A stretch of DNA of 64,000 nt from CAZJYI01 sp964550025 (GCA_964550025.1 CAZJYI010000016.1:1-64000); one strand, 5' to 3'; shown: positions 36,141 through 43,898, counted from the first letter of the stretch. Translations and numbers: made by a program. Notes: a model not told the origin generated them from the letters alone.

Positions 36141-36316
36141 TTACCAGACAACAAAAAGCCCGCAACCGGAACGGCTGCGGGCCTGCGCATTCTCCTCTGT
36201 CGGGATGGTCAGAGGACGTGCCCGCAGCACGACATACCGCGCCCGGCCGCTGTGGCAACAGCGTGCGGCATAGTTGCGAGTCTGCAGGCTATCATCATAC
36301 TGAACATCCTCTCCAT
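36141..36316 (-). promoter_or_regulatory. Transcription-attenuation leader with leader-peptide ORF
   Basis: A 35-codon minus-strand reading frame (36316-36209; ends GRGMSCCGHVL-stop) precedes the fusion gene. Its last codons contain CTGCGGGC (36227-36220), which can pair with GCCCGCAG (36182-36175), the 5' arm of the terminator. A smaller hairpin CCTCTG/CAGAGG (36194-36215) lies between. The mutually exclusive pairings are the classic attenuator layout. The leader frame lacks a clear ribosome-binding site, and its only codon pair of note is Cys-Cys, so the signal is uncertain. Confidence 0.55.
36153..36182 (-). terminator. Rho-independent terminator in the leader
   Basis: On the minus strand GCCCGCAGCC-GTTCC-GGTTGCGGGC (ten pairs, one G-U, loop of five) is followed directly by TTTTTGTT. 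It lies about 30 nt before the start codon of the GNAT-phosphorylase gene, so it must be read through for expression from an upstream promoter. Confidence 0.85.
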
Positions 36317-36381
36317 GATTGTGGACAGTGGACCACATTCGGCGTGGCGCAGCAAGCCAAAACCCGCGCGTTGCGCGGAAG

Positions 36382-36403
36382 GGGCGCATCTGCGACTTGG
36401 TGC
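36382..36403 (+). repeat. Single diverged arm of the 14.3-kb inverted repeat
   Basis: GGGCGCATCTGCGACTTGGT plus GC matches the arm at 14283-14304 at 20 of 22 positions. No partner arm is seen nearby. Confidence 0.6.
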
Positions 36404-36523
36404 CGATATTGAGACCTGACGCTCGCACTCTACCAGCTGCCGATCCGAACGCAGGACAGCTCCGCAGGATCGGAGAGAAAAAGGAGTTCGAGTACGATGC
36501 GCGAAGCCGATCTTCACTTCGAC

Positions 36524-36558
36524 GTTCACTGTTCGATGTTCAATGTTCGACGTTCACT
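36524..36558 (+). repeat. Heptamer tandem repeat (GTTCRMY)
   Basis: Five consecutive 7-bp units: GTTCACT, GTTCGAT, GTTCAAT, GTTCGAC, GTTCACT, upstream of the PDZ/HEAT-type gene. The rest of 36404-36715 shows nothing else convincing. Confidence 0.7.
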
Positions 36559-36715
36559 CCCGACAAAGCAACGTCAAAGGAAAGGGCCATGGATTGACAC
36601 TCCCTGCCCCCTGCCCCTCCGCGGCAACTCCAGGAGGAAACCTACTCGACTCTCGAATTCTCTCAAGTTCTCCACTATGTTGGCGATGAAGTTCCAAGTC
36701 AGGAAAGGACAATCC

Positions 36716-39190
36716 ATGAAGAAGCCTCTCTACTGCATCGTCGCCCTGGCGCTCACCGTGGGCCAGGTCCGGGCCGAGAAGATCTACGAGATGAACCCGG
36801 ACAGGAACGCCCGCAAAGCGTACCCGGCTTTCAGCGTCGGCGTCACCGGCCTCAAGGTCAGCATCGAGAAGGGCCTGGCGGTGACCGTGCAGGGCACGCT
36901 TCCCGGTTCCCCGGCGGAGGGCAAGTTCACCAAGGGGCAGATCGTTACGGGCGTCAATGGGCAGACGTTTGCCGACAACGACCCCCTGGTCATGCTCGGG
37001 GAGGCGCTTGGGGCCGCCGAGGAAGGCAACGGCAAGATGTCGTTTGCCCTGGCGGACGGCAAGACGGTTGCAGTGAGCGTTCCCGTACTCGGCGCCTACA
37101 GCAGCACCTGGCCGCTCAACTGTGAGAAATCCCGGAAGATTATCGATGAGACACGGAGATTCATCCTCTCCGGCGATCTGCTCGAAGGTGGCGGGATCCA
37201 GAATATGCTGGCTGGACTGTTCCTGATGTCCACCGGCGAGCAGAATGATCTCGATGCCGTTGTGCCCATGATCAAGCGCATTGCGGCCAACCCAACGGTC
37301 GGCGGCGGCAGCAACTGGCCGCGCGGCTACCAGGGCATCCTGATGGCGGAGTACTACCTCAGGACGGGCGACGCCAGCGTGTTGCCGGGGCTCAAGAAGC
37401 TGTGCGACGGCACGGAGGTGTCACAGTACCTGGGCGGCTGGTCGCATGGCGGCACAGCCGAGTCGCAGTCGATGGGGTACGTGCAGGGCGGCATGATGAA
37501 CCCGGCCGGCGCCCCCATCCTCACGGCCCTGATTCTGGCGAAGGAGTGCGGCGTCCAAGTCAAAGGGCATGTCCTTTCCAGCGCCCTCCTCCTGTTCTAC
37601 CGTTTCGCCGGCCATGCCGCCGTCCCCTACGGCGATCACCGGCCGGAGGAGTGGATGAGCTGCAACGGCAAGAACGGGATGCTGGCCGCCGGCCTCCAGC
37701 TCTTCACCCGGGGCCCGTGCAACCAGGCCGGAAAACACCTCGCACTCGATATGGCCGATTCCTATCGCTGGGTCAGGGCCGGTCACACGGGCGGCGGGTT
37801 CGACGTGATCTGGCGCAGTATCACCGCCCACATGGTGCCGGACGACAGGGCGAACCACTACCGCAACTGCCTGAAGCGCCTGGCATGGTACTACGATCTC
37901 TCACGTCAACCGGGCGGCGGGTTTTCAATGGTGGGAGAAGGACGCTACGGCGGCACGACCTGGGGAACCGGCGGGATGGGAATGCTCTACACGGCGCCCT
38001 TGCGCCAGTTGCGGATCACCGGCATGCCCCCGACGAAACTGAGTAGAGAAGTCGCTGTCCCCGAGCGGCCATGGGGAAACGCGGCCGATGAGGTCTTCCT
38101 CAGTACCGACCACTGCCAGGGGTTCGGTCCGGAGAAACTCGAGATACATCAGGTTCTCGCTGCCATTGACCGGGACGACAGAGCTGTTTGCGTGAAAATG
38201 CTCAAGCACTACAGTCCGGTGATCCGGGCCCGGGCGGCAAAGAAACTCGCGAGCCTGCAGGCGGTTGAGGAGCTTGCCGCCGCCCTTGAACACTCGGACC
38301 CGCGCGTCCGCCGCAGTGTCTGTGACGGCGTTTCGAACGATGGCGGTTTTTTCCGCGGGCTCGAGGGACGCAGCAAGTCCGCGCTTTCGCCCGAGCAGGT
38401 ATCGGCCGCGTTTGTGCCGTATTTCGTTCGTACGCTCAAGGCGCCTGACGTTGCGCTGTGGGAGACGGACGGTGTTCTGTACGCCTTCTCGAAAGCCAGG
38501 CCGGAGGACATCCGCGCCAACCTCGATTTCATTACCCCCTGGCTGACGCACGAAGACTGGTATCTGCGCGAATCGGCGTTCTATGCCATGCTCGGCCTGC
38601 GCGACACCATCGAGCCCGAGGAGCTCTTCGCAATGGCGGAGGTCTTTGCTTCGGAGAAACACAGCAAGGCACAGATCAACTACGCCGGGGCCTTCAAGTA
38701 CCTCTTCCAGAAGTTGAAAGTGAAGTTGTCCGGGAATGATGAGAAGAGGTTTGCGAAGATCGCCGCCAAACAGATGACGGACCCGAAGATCCCGAGCAAC
38801 ATGGGCGAACCGGCCCGGCAGCAGTGTGTCTTCAAAGCGGCCATGCTGCTCAAGGGCATGGATGAAACCGTCCATAAGGCTCTCCGTGACGAGTATGCCC
38901 GCTACCTCGAAACGTGGACGCCCAACACCCAGCATTCCATCTGGCTCGTGGCCGGCAGTCGCTGGACGATCCCGATGTCCACGGTGCTGGCATCCATGGG
39001 CGAGGAAGGCAAGGTGCTCTGCCAGGCCATGAAAGCCACCATCAAGGCGATCGAGTCAGGCGAACGGAAAATCCCGGACCGCGATCCGGGTACCGGCGGC
39101 GCCCACAAGAAGATCCTGCCGACACTCAAGAAGGCCGTGGATGACTGGGAGGCAAAGCACGGCAAGGTCACGGCAGCGTTCCCGGGGTGA
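36716..39190 (+). CDS. Secreted PDZ-like/helical-repeat protein (DUF6288-like)
   Basis: ATG 36716 (AGGAAAGGA upstream) gives a signal peptide (MKKPLYCIVALALTVGQVRA); 824 residues. Residues ~35-120 look like a PDZ domain (SIEKGLAVTVQGTLPGSPAEGKFTKGQIVTGVNGQTFADNDPL). Residues ~130-460 form an alpha/alpha hairpin region with Gly-rich turns (NWPRGYQGILMAEYYLRTGD, GGWSHGGTAESQSMGYVQGGMMNPAGAP, GEGRYGGTTWGTGGMGMLYTAP), as in six-hairpin glycosidase or terpene-cyclase-like folds. From ~500 come HEAT-like repeats (YSPVIRARAAKKLASLQAVEELAAALEHSDPRVRRSVCDG). I think this is the DUF6288 type known from Planctomycetota and Verrucomicrobiota, where function is unknown. A scaffold or chaperone for exported enzymes is conceivable. 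Confidence 0.75.
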   Translation: MKKPLYCIVALALTVGQVRAEKIYEMNPDRNARKAYPAFSVGVTGLKVSIEKGLAVTVQGTLPGSPAEGKFTKGQIVTGVNGQTFADNDPLVMLGEALGAAEEGNGKMSFALADGKTVAVSVPVLGAYSSTWPLNCEKSRKIIDETRRFILSGDLLEGGGIQNMLAGLFLMSTGEQNDLDAVVPMIKRIAANPTVGGGSNWPRGYQGILMAEYYLRTGDASVLPGLKKLCDGTEVSQYLGGWSHGGTAESQSMGYVQGGMMNPAGAPILTALILAKECGVQVKGHVLSSALLLFYRFAGHAAVPYGDHRPEEWMSCNGKNGMLAAGLQLFTRGPCNQAGKHLALDMADSYRWVRAGHTGGGFDVIWRSITAHMVPDDRANHYRNCLKRLAWYYDLSRQPGGGFSMVGEGRYGGTTWGTGGMGMLYTAPLRQLRITGMPPTKLSREVAVPERPWGNAADEVFLSTDHCQGFGPEKLEIHQVLAAIDRDDRAVCVKMLKHYSPVIRARAAKKLASLQAVEELAAALEHSDPRVRRSVCDGVSNDGGFFRGLEGRSKSALSPEQVSAAFVPYFVRTLKAPDVALWETDGVLYAFSKARPEDIRANLDFITPWLTHEDWYLRESAFYAMLGLRDTIEPEELFAMAEVFASEKHSKAQINYAGAFKYLFQKLKVKLSGNDEKRFAKIAAKQMTDPKIPSNMGEPARQQCVFKAAMLLKGMDETVHKALRDEYARYLETWTPNTQHSIWLVAGSRWTIPMSTVLASMGEEGKVLCQAMKATIKAIESGERKIPDRDPGTGGAHKKILPTLKKAVDDWEAKHGKVTAAFPG

Positions 39191-39229
39191 GCTGTCGGGG
39201 CCGACACGCCCATGCAGTCAGTGCCGGCG

Positions 39230-39317
39230 TGGCGGAGGGTGAGAGGATCGAACTCCCGCACGTGTTACCGTGGCCATGGCTTAGCAAGCCAGCCCCTTAC
39301 CACTCGGGCAACCCTCC
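39230..39317 (-). tRNA. tRNA-Ser(GCT)
   Basis: The minus strand reads an intact type II tRNA: acceptor GGAGGGT/ACCCTCC, discriminator G, encoded CCA, anticodon loop TTGCTAA (GCT), a long variable arm, and T-loop TTCGATC closed by a 5-bp stem. It is the last gene of the cluster and begins 5 nt after the end of the abnormal tRNA-Ser(TGA). Confidence 0.92.
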
Positions 39318-39322
39318 GCGTT

Positions 39323-39419
39323 TGGCGGAGCAGTCCGCCGCAGGCGGAGAACCCCCAAACGACATCCCTGCCGCCTACTGGTTTTCAAGACCAGCTCCCC
39401 ATCCAGCCGGGTCTGCTCC
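39323..39419 (-). tRNA. tRNA-Ser(TGA)-like, T-arm replaced by a GC palindrome
   Basis: Acceptor strands GGAGCAG and CTGCTCC-G-CCA pair perfectly, the anticodon arm CTGGT-CTTGAAA-ACCAG gives anticodon TGA, and the variable arm (CGGCA/TGTCG) is serine-like. The T-arm, however, reads GGGGGTTC and then a 15-bp palindrome TCCGCCTGCGGCGGA (39334-39348) where the T-loop remainder and the 3' stem strand should be. It totals 97 nt. It is either a pseudo-tRNA or an RNA needing unusual folding. The anticodon is UGA, not UCA, so it is not tRNA-Sec. Confidence 0.6.
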
Positions 39420-39424
39420 ACTCG

Positions 39425-39533
39425 TGGTAGGCGGGGTGGGAATTGAACCCGCTACCTCCGGCGTGACCCGCCTCCGCCAAGGCTTCGGCGAGGCATGCAG
39501 GCCGGTGTTCCAGCCAGATTGAACTACACCCGC
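39425..39533 (-). tRNA. tRNA-Asp(GTC)-like with 31-nt insertion in the anticodon loop
   Basis: The body reads D-arm GTTC...GAAC, anticodon stem CCGGC/GCCGG and T-loop TTCAATT. Between the anticodon-stem strands lie 38 nt instead of 7; removing 39468-39498 (31 nt, containing an imperfect GCCTC...GAGGC palindrome) leaves loop CTGTCAC, anticodon GTC. The acceptor stem (GCGGGTG) pairs only with a bulge, and the T-stem has a mismatch. Assignment as Asp is by the CCGGC-CTGTCAC-GCCGG core; a Cys (GCA) reading is possible. Functionality is doubtful. Confidence 0.5.
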
Positions 39534-39549
39534 ACTCTTCAATGGCGTG

Positions 39550-39579
39550 CCCGCCGTAGCCCCAGAGGGCGAAGGCGGG
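39550..39579. repeat. GC palindrome between tRNAs
   Basis: CCCGCCGTAGCC...GGCGAAGGCGGG is an imperfect inverted repeat ending exactly at the 3' end of the Tyr tRNA. It shares the GCC-NNN-GCC/GGC-NNN-GGC pattern with the insertions inside the two neighbouring tRNAs. Confidence 0.7.
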
Positions 39580-39664
39580 TGGGGCGTGATGGAGTTGCAC
39601 CACCCGAGCCACAAGGGCAGGAGATTTACAGTCTCCCCCGCTGCTACTTACGGAATAACACCCC
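39580..39664 (-). tRNA. tRNA-Tyr(GTA), atypical D and T loops
   Basis: Acceptor GGGGTGT/ACGCCCC (one G-U), anticodon arm GGAGA-CTGTAAA-TCTCC (GTA), type II variable arm. The T-loop reads TGCAACT instead of the usual TTCRANN and the D-loop lacks the GG pair, so tertiary contacts would be weak. CCA is not encoded. Confidence 0.65.
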
Positions 39665-39692
39665 GTCCATGTCCAAATCGCCCTCCTACGGC

Positions 39693-39768
39693 TGGCTGCC
39701 GAGGCAGGGTTCGAACCTGCATTGGACGGATTAACAATCCGCTGCACTACCAATTGTGCTACTCGGCA
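39693..39768 (-). tRNA. tRNA-Asn(GTT)
   Basis: Canonical 76-nt tRNA on the minus strand: acceptor TGCCGAG/CTCGGCA, discriminator G, CCA encoded, anticodon loop TTGTTAA (GTT), T-arm GCAGG-TTCGAAC-CCTGC. First gene of the cluster in transcription order. Confidence 0.95.
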
Positions 39769-39982
39769 ACACTCGTCTTGTCCGTTCCGCGGGCACTGTG
39801 CCTCGTGCGCTGGCGCCAGGACGGACCGGTCAGGTTCGGCGGATGTCTCCCGCCGACACCTCGTTTCTTTCTGTGCCCATGCCTTGTCTAACCGGCATGA
39901 CGGGGTATACGGAGCCGCTTTCGTATGTTACTTCACGCTCCGACGTTTCTCCCACGCCTCCAGTACCGGGTTAGGGCAACAA

Positions 39983-40172
39983 AAAAGCCCCCGGGCTGCT
40001 TGCCCGGGGGCTCCTGTGATCGTGTGTCTGCCTGGTTAAGGCACGGTATCCACAGAGGCCGCAGGGCAAGCGGATATATGGAGTCGATTACTATCTGGCG
40101 AACACAGATAGCTACTCCCTAGCCTGCTATTCAACTCTGTGGATAGACGTTTCATCTTCTCAACCTTCCAAC
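39983..40172 (-). ncRNA. Candidate structured small RNA with own promoter and terminator
   Basis: On the minus strand TTGACT (40208-40203), 17 bp, CATTAT (40185-40180) predicts a start near 40172. The ~190-nt transcript contains TATCCACAGAG (40145-40135) pairing perfectly with CTCTGTGGATA (40057-40047), and inside it a 7-bp hairpin CTATCTG/CAGATAG. It ends in a strong terminator, GAGCCCCCGGGC/GCCCGGGGGCT then TTTTTT (40017-39983). No gene follows before the tRNAs 215 nt away. A 6S-type RNA fits by size only. A 39-codon frame starting MKRLSTELNS overlaps, so a leader peptide is an alternative. Confidence 0.55.
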
Positions 40173-40250
40173 GCCATGTATAATGCCACATCGGTTGGAA
40201 AAAGTCAAGATCAGAGCCGGGTCTGCGAGTACGCAGGGGACACAACGCGC

Positions 40251-41141
40251 GTGGATGAGCGATTCTACATCGGCACATGCAGTTGGAAGTACGATAGCTG
40301 GCGTGGTCTCGTCTACTCCGATGCGCCGCGCACCAGCTACCTGGCTGAATACGCACAACGGTACGATTGCGTCGAGGTCGACCAGTGGTTCTGGAGCCTG
40401 TATGGGCCGGGCAAGGTCAAGCTGCCGAACCCGGCAGTGGTGGAGGAGTACGCCAGATCCGTGCCGGAGAGCTTCCGCTTCGGCGTCAAGATGCCGAACG
40501 CCCTGACGCTTTCCCACTTTCATCCGCCTTCGCCCAGAGGCTCCGGCGCGACAAGCCAGGCACGCAAGTCAGATCCGCTTGAACCCAACCCGCACTTTCT
40601 ATCTACCGATGTGCTGAACCGCACACTGGAACTGCTCGAGCCGCTGCGGAAGAAGCTCGGTCCGCTCATGTTTCAGTTCGGCTACCTGAACCGACAGAAG
40701 ATGTCATCACAAGCGGAGTTCCTCGACAAGCTGGGCGCGTTCGCGGCCCAACTGCCGAGCGGCCACACCTGGTGCATCGAGACACGCAACCCGAACTACC
40801 TGAATGACCGGTACTTTGCGTTCCTCCGCGAACACAAGCTCTCCCACGTGTTCCTGCAGGGCTACTACATGCCGCCGATCTTCGGGCTCTACGAGAATCA
40901 TGCCGACCGGCTCGCCGGCGACCTCGTCGTCCGCCTGCACGGCCCGGACCGGAAGGGCATCGAGAAGCGAACCGGCAAGGACTGGTCGAGACGAGTCGAG
41001 CCGCGTGACGGTGACCTGGATGCGGTTGCGGGCATGCTGATGGATGCCTCCGTGCGGCGCAACACACGCTGGGTGTTCGTCAACAACCACTTCGAGGGCT
41101 GTGCGCCCCTCACGATCGAGCGGCTACGGGAACGGCTATGA
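40251..41141 (+). CDS. DUF72 family protein (YecE-like)
   Basis: I choose the GTG at 40251 (AGGGGA upstream), giving 296 residues starting at VDERFYIGTCSWKYDSWRG; an ATG at 40176 would add an unrelated tail that overlaps the divergent small-RNA promoter. TATAAT at 40179-40184 could serve this gene. The DUF72 barrel pattern is clear: GTCSWKYDSWRGLVY, YDCVEVDQWFW, FRFGVKMPNALTL, LEPLRKKLGPLMFQFGYLN, WCIETRNPNYLND, LVVRLHGPDRKG, WVFVNNHFEGCAPLT. DUF72 proteins are TIM barrels of unsettled function. In this family W is often Y at the EV-NSTFY position; here EVDQWFWS is divergent. Confidence 0.88.
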   Translation: MDERFYIGTCSWKYDSWRGLVYSDAPRTSYLAEYAQRYDCVEVDQWFWSLYGPGKVKLPNPAVVEEYARSVPESFRFGVKMPNALTLSHFHPPSPRGSGATSQARKSDPLEPNPHFLSTDVLNRTLELLEPLRKKLGPLMFQFGYLNRQKMSSQAEFLDKLGAFAAQLPSGHTWCIETRNPNYLNDRYFAFLREHKLSHVFLQGYYMPPIFGLYENHADRLAGDLVVRLHGPDRKGIEKRTGKDWSRRVEPRDGDLDAVAGMLMDASVRRNTRWVFVNNHFEGCAPLTIERLRERL

Positions 41142-41164
41142 TCACGGACGAGGGAGGGACGATG

Positions 41165-41824
41165 TCACGGCCCCGCATCGTCCCCCTGCATGGCGGCACG
41201 TGCGTATTGCACGAAGGCCTTCTCCGCCGGGCTGGGCACCTTGTCCAGTAGCTGCACCAGTGAGATGCAGTTCGTCAGCGCCCTTTTTCGCGTCTCTATC
41301 TCCACAAATCGACGTCGCTTCAATTCCGCCGCCACAAAGTGCGACGGAACGACACCCAGGCCCATGCCGTGGGTCAACCCGGCGACAACGCCCTGTACAC
41401 TTTCAACGCTCAGTACAACGTTCAGTGTTGACGGGCTGCGTCTGAAGTGATGCCTGAACCAGCTCTTCACCGCCGGCGCTTGCCCGTCGTAGCTGAGATA
41501 GTCTAACTCAGCCAGGCACTGGTAAGTGTGCTCACCTTTGATGTGCTTGCGGTAGTAGCCTCGCGAACACACGAGAACCAGCGCTTCCTCCATGAGCGGC
41601 TCAATGCTGAATAGCGCTGCCTCACGCGGCAGGTCGCGCCCCCCGCTGAAGACATCGGTAAAGGCCAGGTCCAGTCCCCCATCTTTCAATCCCGGCAGCA
41701 ATTCGCTGGGATGCCCAAGCGCGAGGGAAAAGCGCACGTCGGGATGTTCCCGTCGAAATCCCGCGAAGAGCTCCTTGCTCTGCGCGGAGGGGATTCTGCT
41801 CCGGCCGTGCACGATGTGCCACAC
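41165..41824 (-). pseudogene. LysR-type regulator remnant: effector domain without HTH
   Basis: A GTG start gives 219 residues matching only the substrate-binding half of a LysR regulator (ELFAGFRREHPDVRFSLALGHPSELLPGLKDGGLDLAFTD, LVLVCSRGYY, SVESVQGVVAGLTHGMGLGVVPSHFV). In-frame sequence continues about 30 codons upstream and then meets a stop, and no winged-helix is found. The divergent homocysteine methyltransferase begins 93 nt away, so the DNA-binding domain has been lost. It may still be translated as a stand-alone ligand-binding protein. Confidence 0.65.
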
Positions 41825-41916
41825 GAAATCGACCGCGCCGTGGCGGAAGCGAAGCTTGCCGGGCTCGGTGTCGCGATCGACACGCTCACGGCAGAGCAGA
41901 AGGAGTACAGCCGGTC

Positions 41917-42843
41917 ATGGCAAACAGGGACCTGAGAACAGAAGTGAAACTGACCGAACTGATAGCGGCACGAGGCCCCGTTCTACTCGACGGGGCGATA
42001 GGCACGCAGCTCGCATCCAGGGGACTGGAGATGGGCGGGCAGAGTTGCGTCTCTCATCCGGACGAGGTGCTGGCCGTTCACAGGCGCTATGCGGCGGCCG
42101 GATGCGACATTCTGACCACGAACACGCTGACGATGAACCGGATTTCCATCGAGACGCATGGGATCGGCGTGGACGTGGAGGAGGTAAACCGTTCAGGAGC
42201 GCGGCTCGCGCGGCAGGCAGCGACTGAGGGGCAATGCGTGCTGGGCAATCTCAGCTCGACGGGCCAACTCCTCGAGCCATACGGCGACTACCCGGAGGCG
42301 CAGTTTCTCGATGCATTCCGGGAACAGGCCGAATGCCTGCTGGCGGAGGACGTCGACGGTTTCATTGTCGAGACCATGCTGGACCTGCGTGAGGCGCTCT
42401 GTGCCGTTAGGGCGTGCTGCGAAGTCTCATCGCGGCCCGTCCTGGTCACGCTGTCTTTCCAGACGGCCGACAAGGACGGGCGCACGGTCATGGGCAACAC
42501 GGCCGCGGAATCCGCCAAGGCCCTGGTCGAAGCGGGTGCGGCCGCGGTGGGGGCAAACTGCGGCAATCTCGATCCGCACGAGACCGCCCTCGTCATCGCC
42601 ATGATGAAGGAGGCCGTCAACGTGCCGCTCATCGCCCAGCCCAACGCGGGAAAGCCGCGCCTCGTTGACGGCAGGACGGTGTTCGACATGGCGCCTGACG
42701 AGTTCGCACGCGGCATCGCGGAGTGCATTGCCGCGGGCGCGAGCCTGGTCGGCGGATGTTGCGGGACCTCGCCCGAGCACATCCGGCGCGTTGCCATGAA
42801 GATGTGGGAGAGAGAAAAGAATCGTTGCCGCCATCCATCATAA
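41917..42843 (+). CDS. Homocysteine S-methyltransferase family protein
   Basis: 308 residues; start ATG 41917 with AGAAGGAG ~12 nt upstream. The pattern is the BHMT/MetH N-terminal barrel: LLDGAIGTQLASRGLE, VHRRYAAAGCDILTTNTLTMNR, LGNLSSTGQLLEPYG, VETMLDLREA, VGANCGNLDP (first zinc Cys) and GGCCGTSPEHIRRVA (the paired zinc Cys). Such enzymes move a methyl from a donor (betaine, S-methylmethionine or a corrinoid protein) to homocysteine, making methionine in the cytoplasm. Donor cannot be told from sequence. Possibly co-transcribed with the methyltransferase downstream. Confidence 0.92.
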   Translation: MANRDLRTEVKLTELIAARGPVLLDGAIGTQLASRGLEMGGQSCVSHPDEVLAVHRRYAAAGCDILTTNTLTMNRISIETHGIGVDVEEVNRSGARLARQAATEGQCVLGNLSSTGQLLEPYGDYPEAQFLDAFREQAECLLAEDVDGFIVETMLDLREALCAVRACCEVSSRPVLVTLSFQTADKDGRTVMGNTAAESAKALVEAGAAAVGANCGNLDPHETALVIAMMKEAVNVPLIAQPNAGKPRLVDGRTVFDMAPDEFARGIAECIAAGASLVGGCCGTSPEHIRRVAMKMWEREKNRCRHPS

Positions 42844-42909
42844 TGTACTCTCGGAGACGCAGCACTCCCGCCAGGGACATCACACGGCTATGATCAGAAT
42901 GGCGGGGCC

Positions 42910-43722
42910 ATGAGAGGCGAAATGACGTCTGACCACGTTTATGATCGGATTGGGAGAGGCTATTCCGCTGTTCGGCGCGCCGACCCGAGAATCGCGGAGG
43001 CGGCTCTGCGCATACTGGCCCTCCCCGCCGGCAGCACGATCGCCGACATTGGAGCGGGAACGGGCAACTACAGCCGCGCGCTGGCCGAGGGCGGGATGAA
43101 GGTCAAGGCCGTCGAGCCGTCGCATGTGATGCGGAGCCAGACGCAGCCGCACAAGGACGTGGAGCTCGTAGCCGGCGTGGCCGAGGACATCCCGCTGGCA
43201 GCCGAATCCGTTGACGGCGTGACCGCCATTCTGTCCGTTCACCACTTCACATCTCTTCTCCGGGCTTTCAGAGAGATGGCCCGGGTCTGCGCCACCGGCC
43301 CAATCGTCCTGTTCACCTTCGACCCGCGCACAATACCGCAACCATGGATCGCCGACTACTTTCCAAGTCTTTGGGACGAGTCCTACGCCGTCTTCCCTCC
43401 CCTGGCGGAGGTGGCGGCGCATCTGGCCGAGGCCAGCGGGCGCTCCACTGACACGGCAGTATTCGAACTGCCTCCTGATCTCTGTGATACCTTCGCTGCC
43501 TCCGGCTGGTGCAGGCCGGAGATGTACCTGGATGCCGACTTCCTCGCTTGCAGCTCCTGCTTCGCCACGGCCGATCCAACGGTCGTCGAAGAGGGGGTCG
43601 AGCGCCTCAGAACGGACCTCCGCAGCGGCCGCTGGGACCAGAGGCATGGCGAACTCCGCAAACGTCCCGCGGCGGACCTCGGGTATCGGTTCGTGTCCTC
43701 GCGCTCATCTACCGGATGCTAG
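42910..43722 (+). CDS. Class I SAM-dependent methyltransferase
   Basis: 270 residues from ATG 42910; the in-frame ATG at 42922 has a better GAGAGG upstream and may be the true start. Motif I IADIGAGTGNYSRALAE, acidic end of beta-2 VKAVEPS, motif II-like AEDIPLAAESVDGVTAILSVHHF and post-II VLFTFDPRTIPQPW define a Methyltransf_11-type domain. Substrate unknown. It follows the homocysteine methyltransferase by 66 bp on the same strand. Confidence 0.88.
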   Translation: MRGEMTSDHVYDRIGRGYSAVRRADPRIAEAALRILALPAGSTIADIGAGTGNYSRALAEGGMKVKAVEPSHVMRSQTQPHKDVELVAGVAEDIPLAAESVDGVTAILSVHHFTSLLRAFREMARVCATGPIVLFTFDPRTIPQPWIADYFPSLWDESYAVFPPLAEVAAHLAEASGRSTDTAVFELPPDLCDTFAASGWCRPEMYLDADFLACSSCFATADPTVVEEGVERLRTDLRSGRWDQRHGELRKRPAADLGYRFVSSRSSTGC

Positions 43723-43898
43723 CGACGACCGCGGTCTCGCGGGGCGAGCCGGGCTACGCTGACCAAGCGGGGAGCATTGGTTTTTGCATACAAGCGGGCA
43801 CACTGACGGGATAGCATTTCCACGTCCCCACCGGCCATCCCTGTAGTCCGCTTCGGCTCCGAAGGCTCGAAAGTCCGCGGCTGTGAACCGGAAACGGG

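Noticed and set aside
39323..39419. tRNA-Sec (selC), considered because of the nearby selenoprotein candidate
   Set aside because: The anticodon loop CTTGAAA gives UGA, a serine anticodon; tRNA-Sec needs UCA, and the D-arm is not of the long Sec type.
39801..39870. SRP RNA candidate (GGTCAGGTTCGG on the plus strand)
   Set aside because: The conserved GGAAGGnAGCA tetraloop region is absent and the flanks do not pair.
39375..39891. Small frames in the tRNA cluster
   Set aside because: They are translations of tRNA and palindrome sequence.
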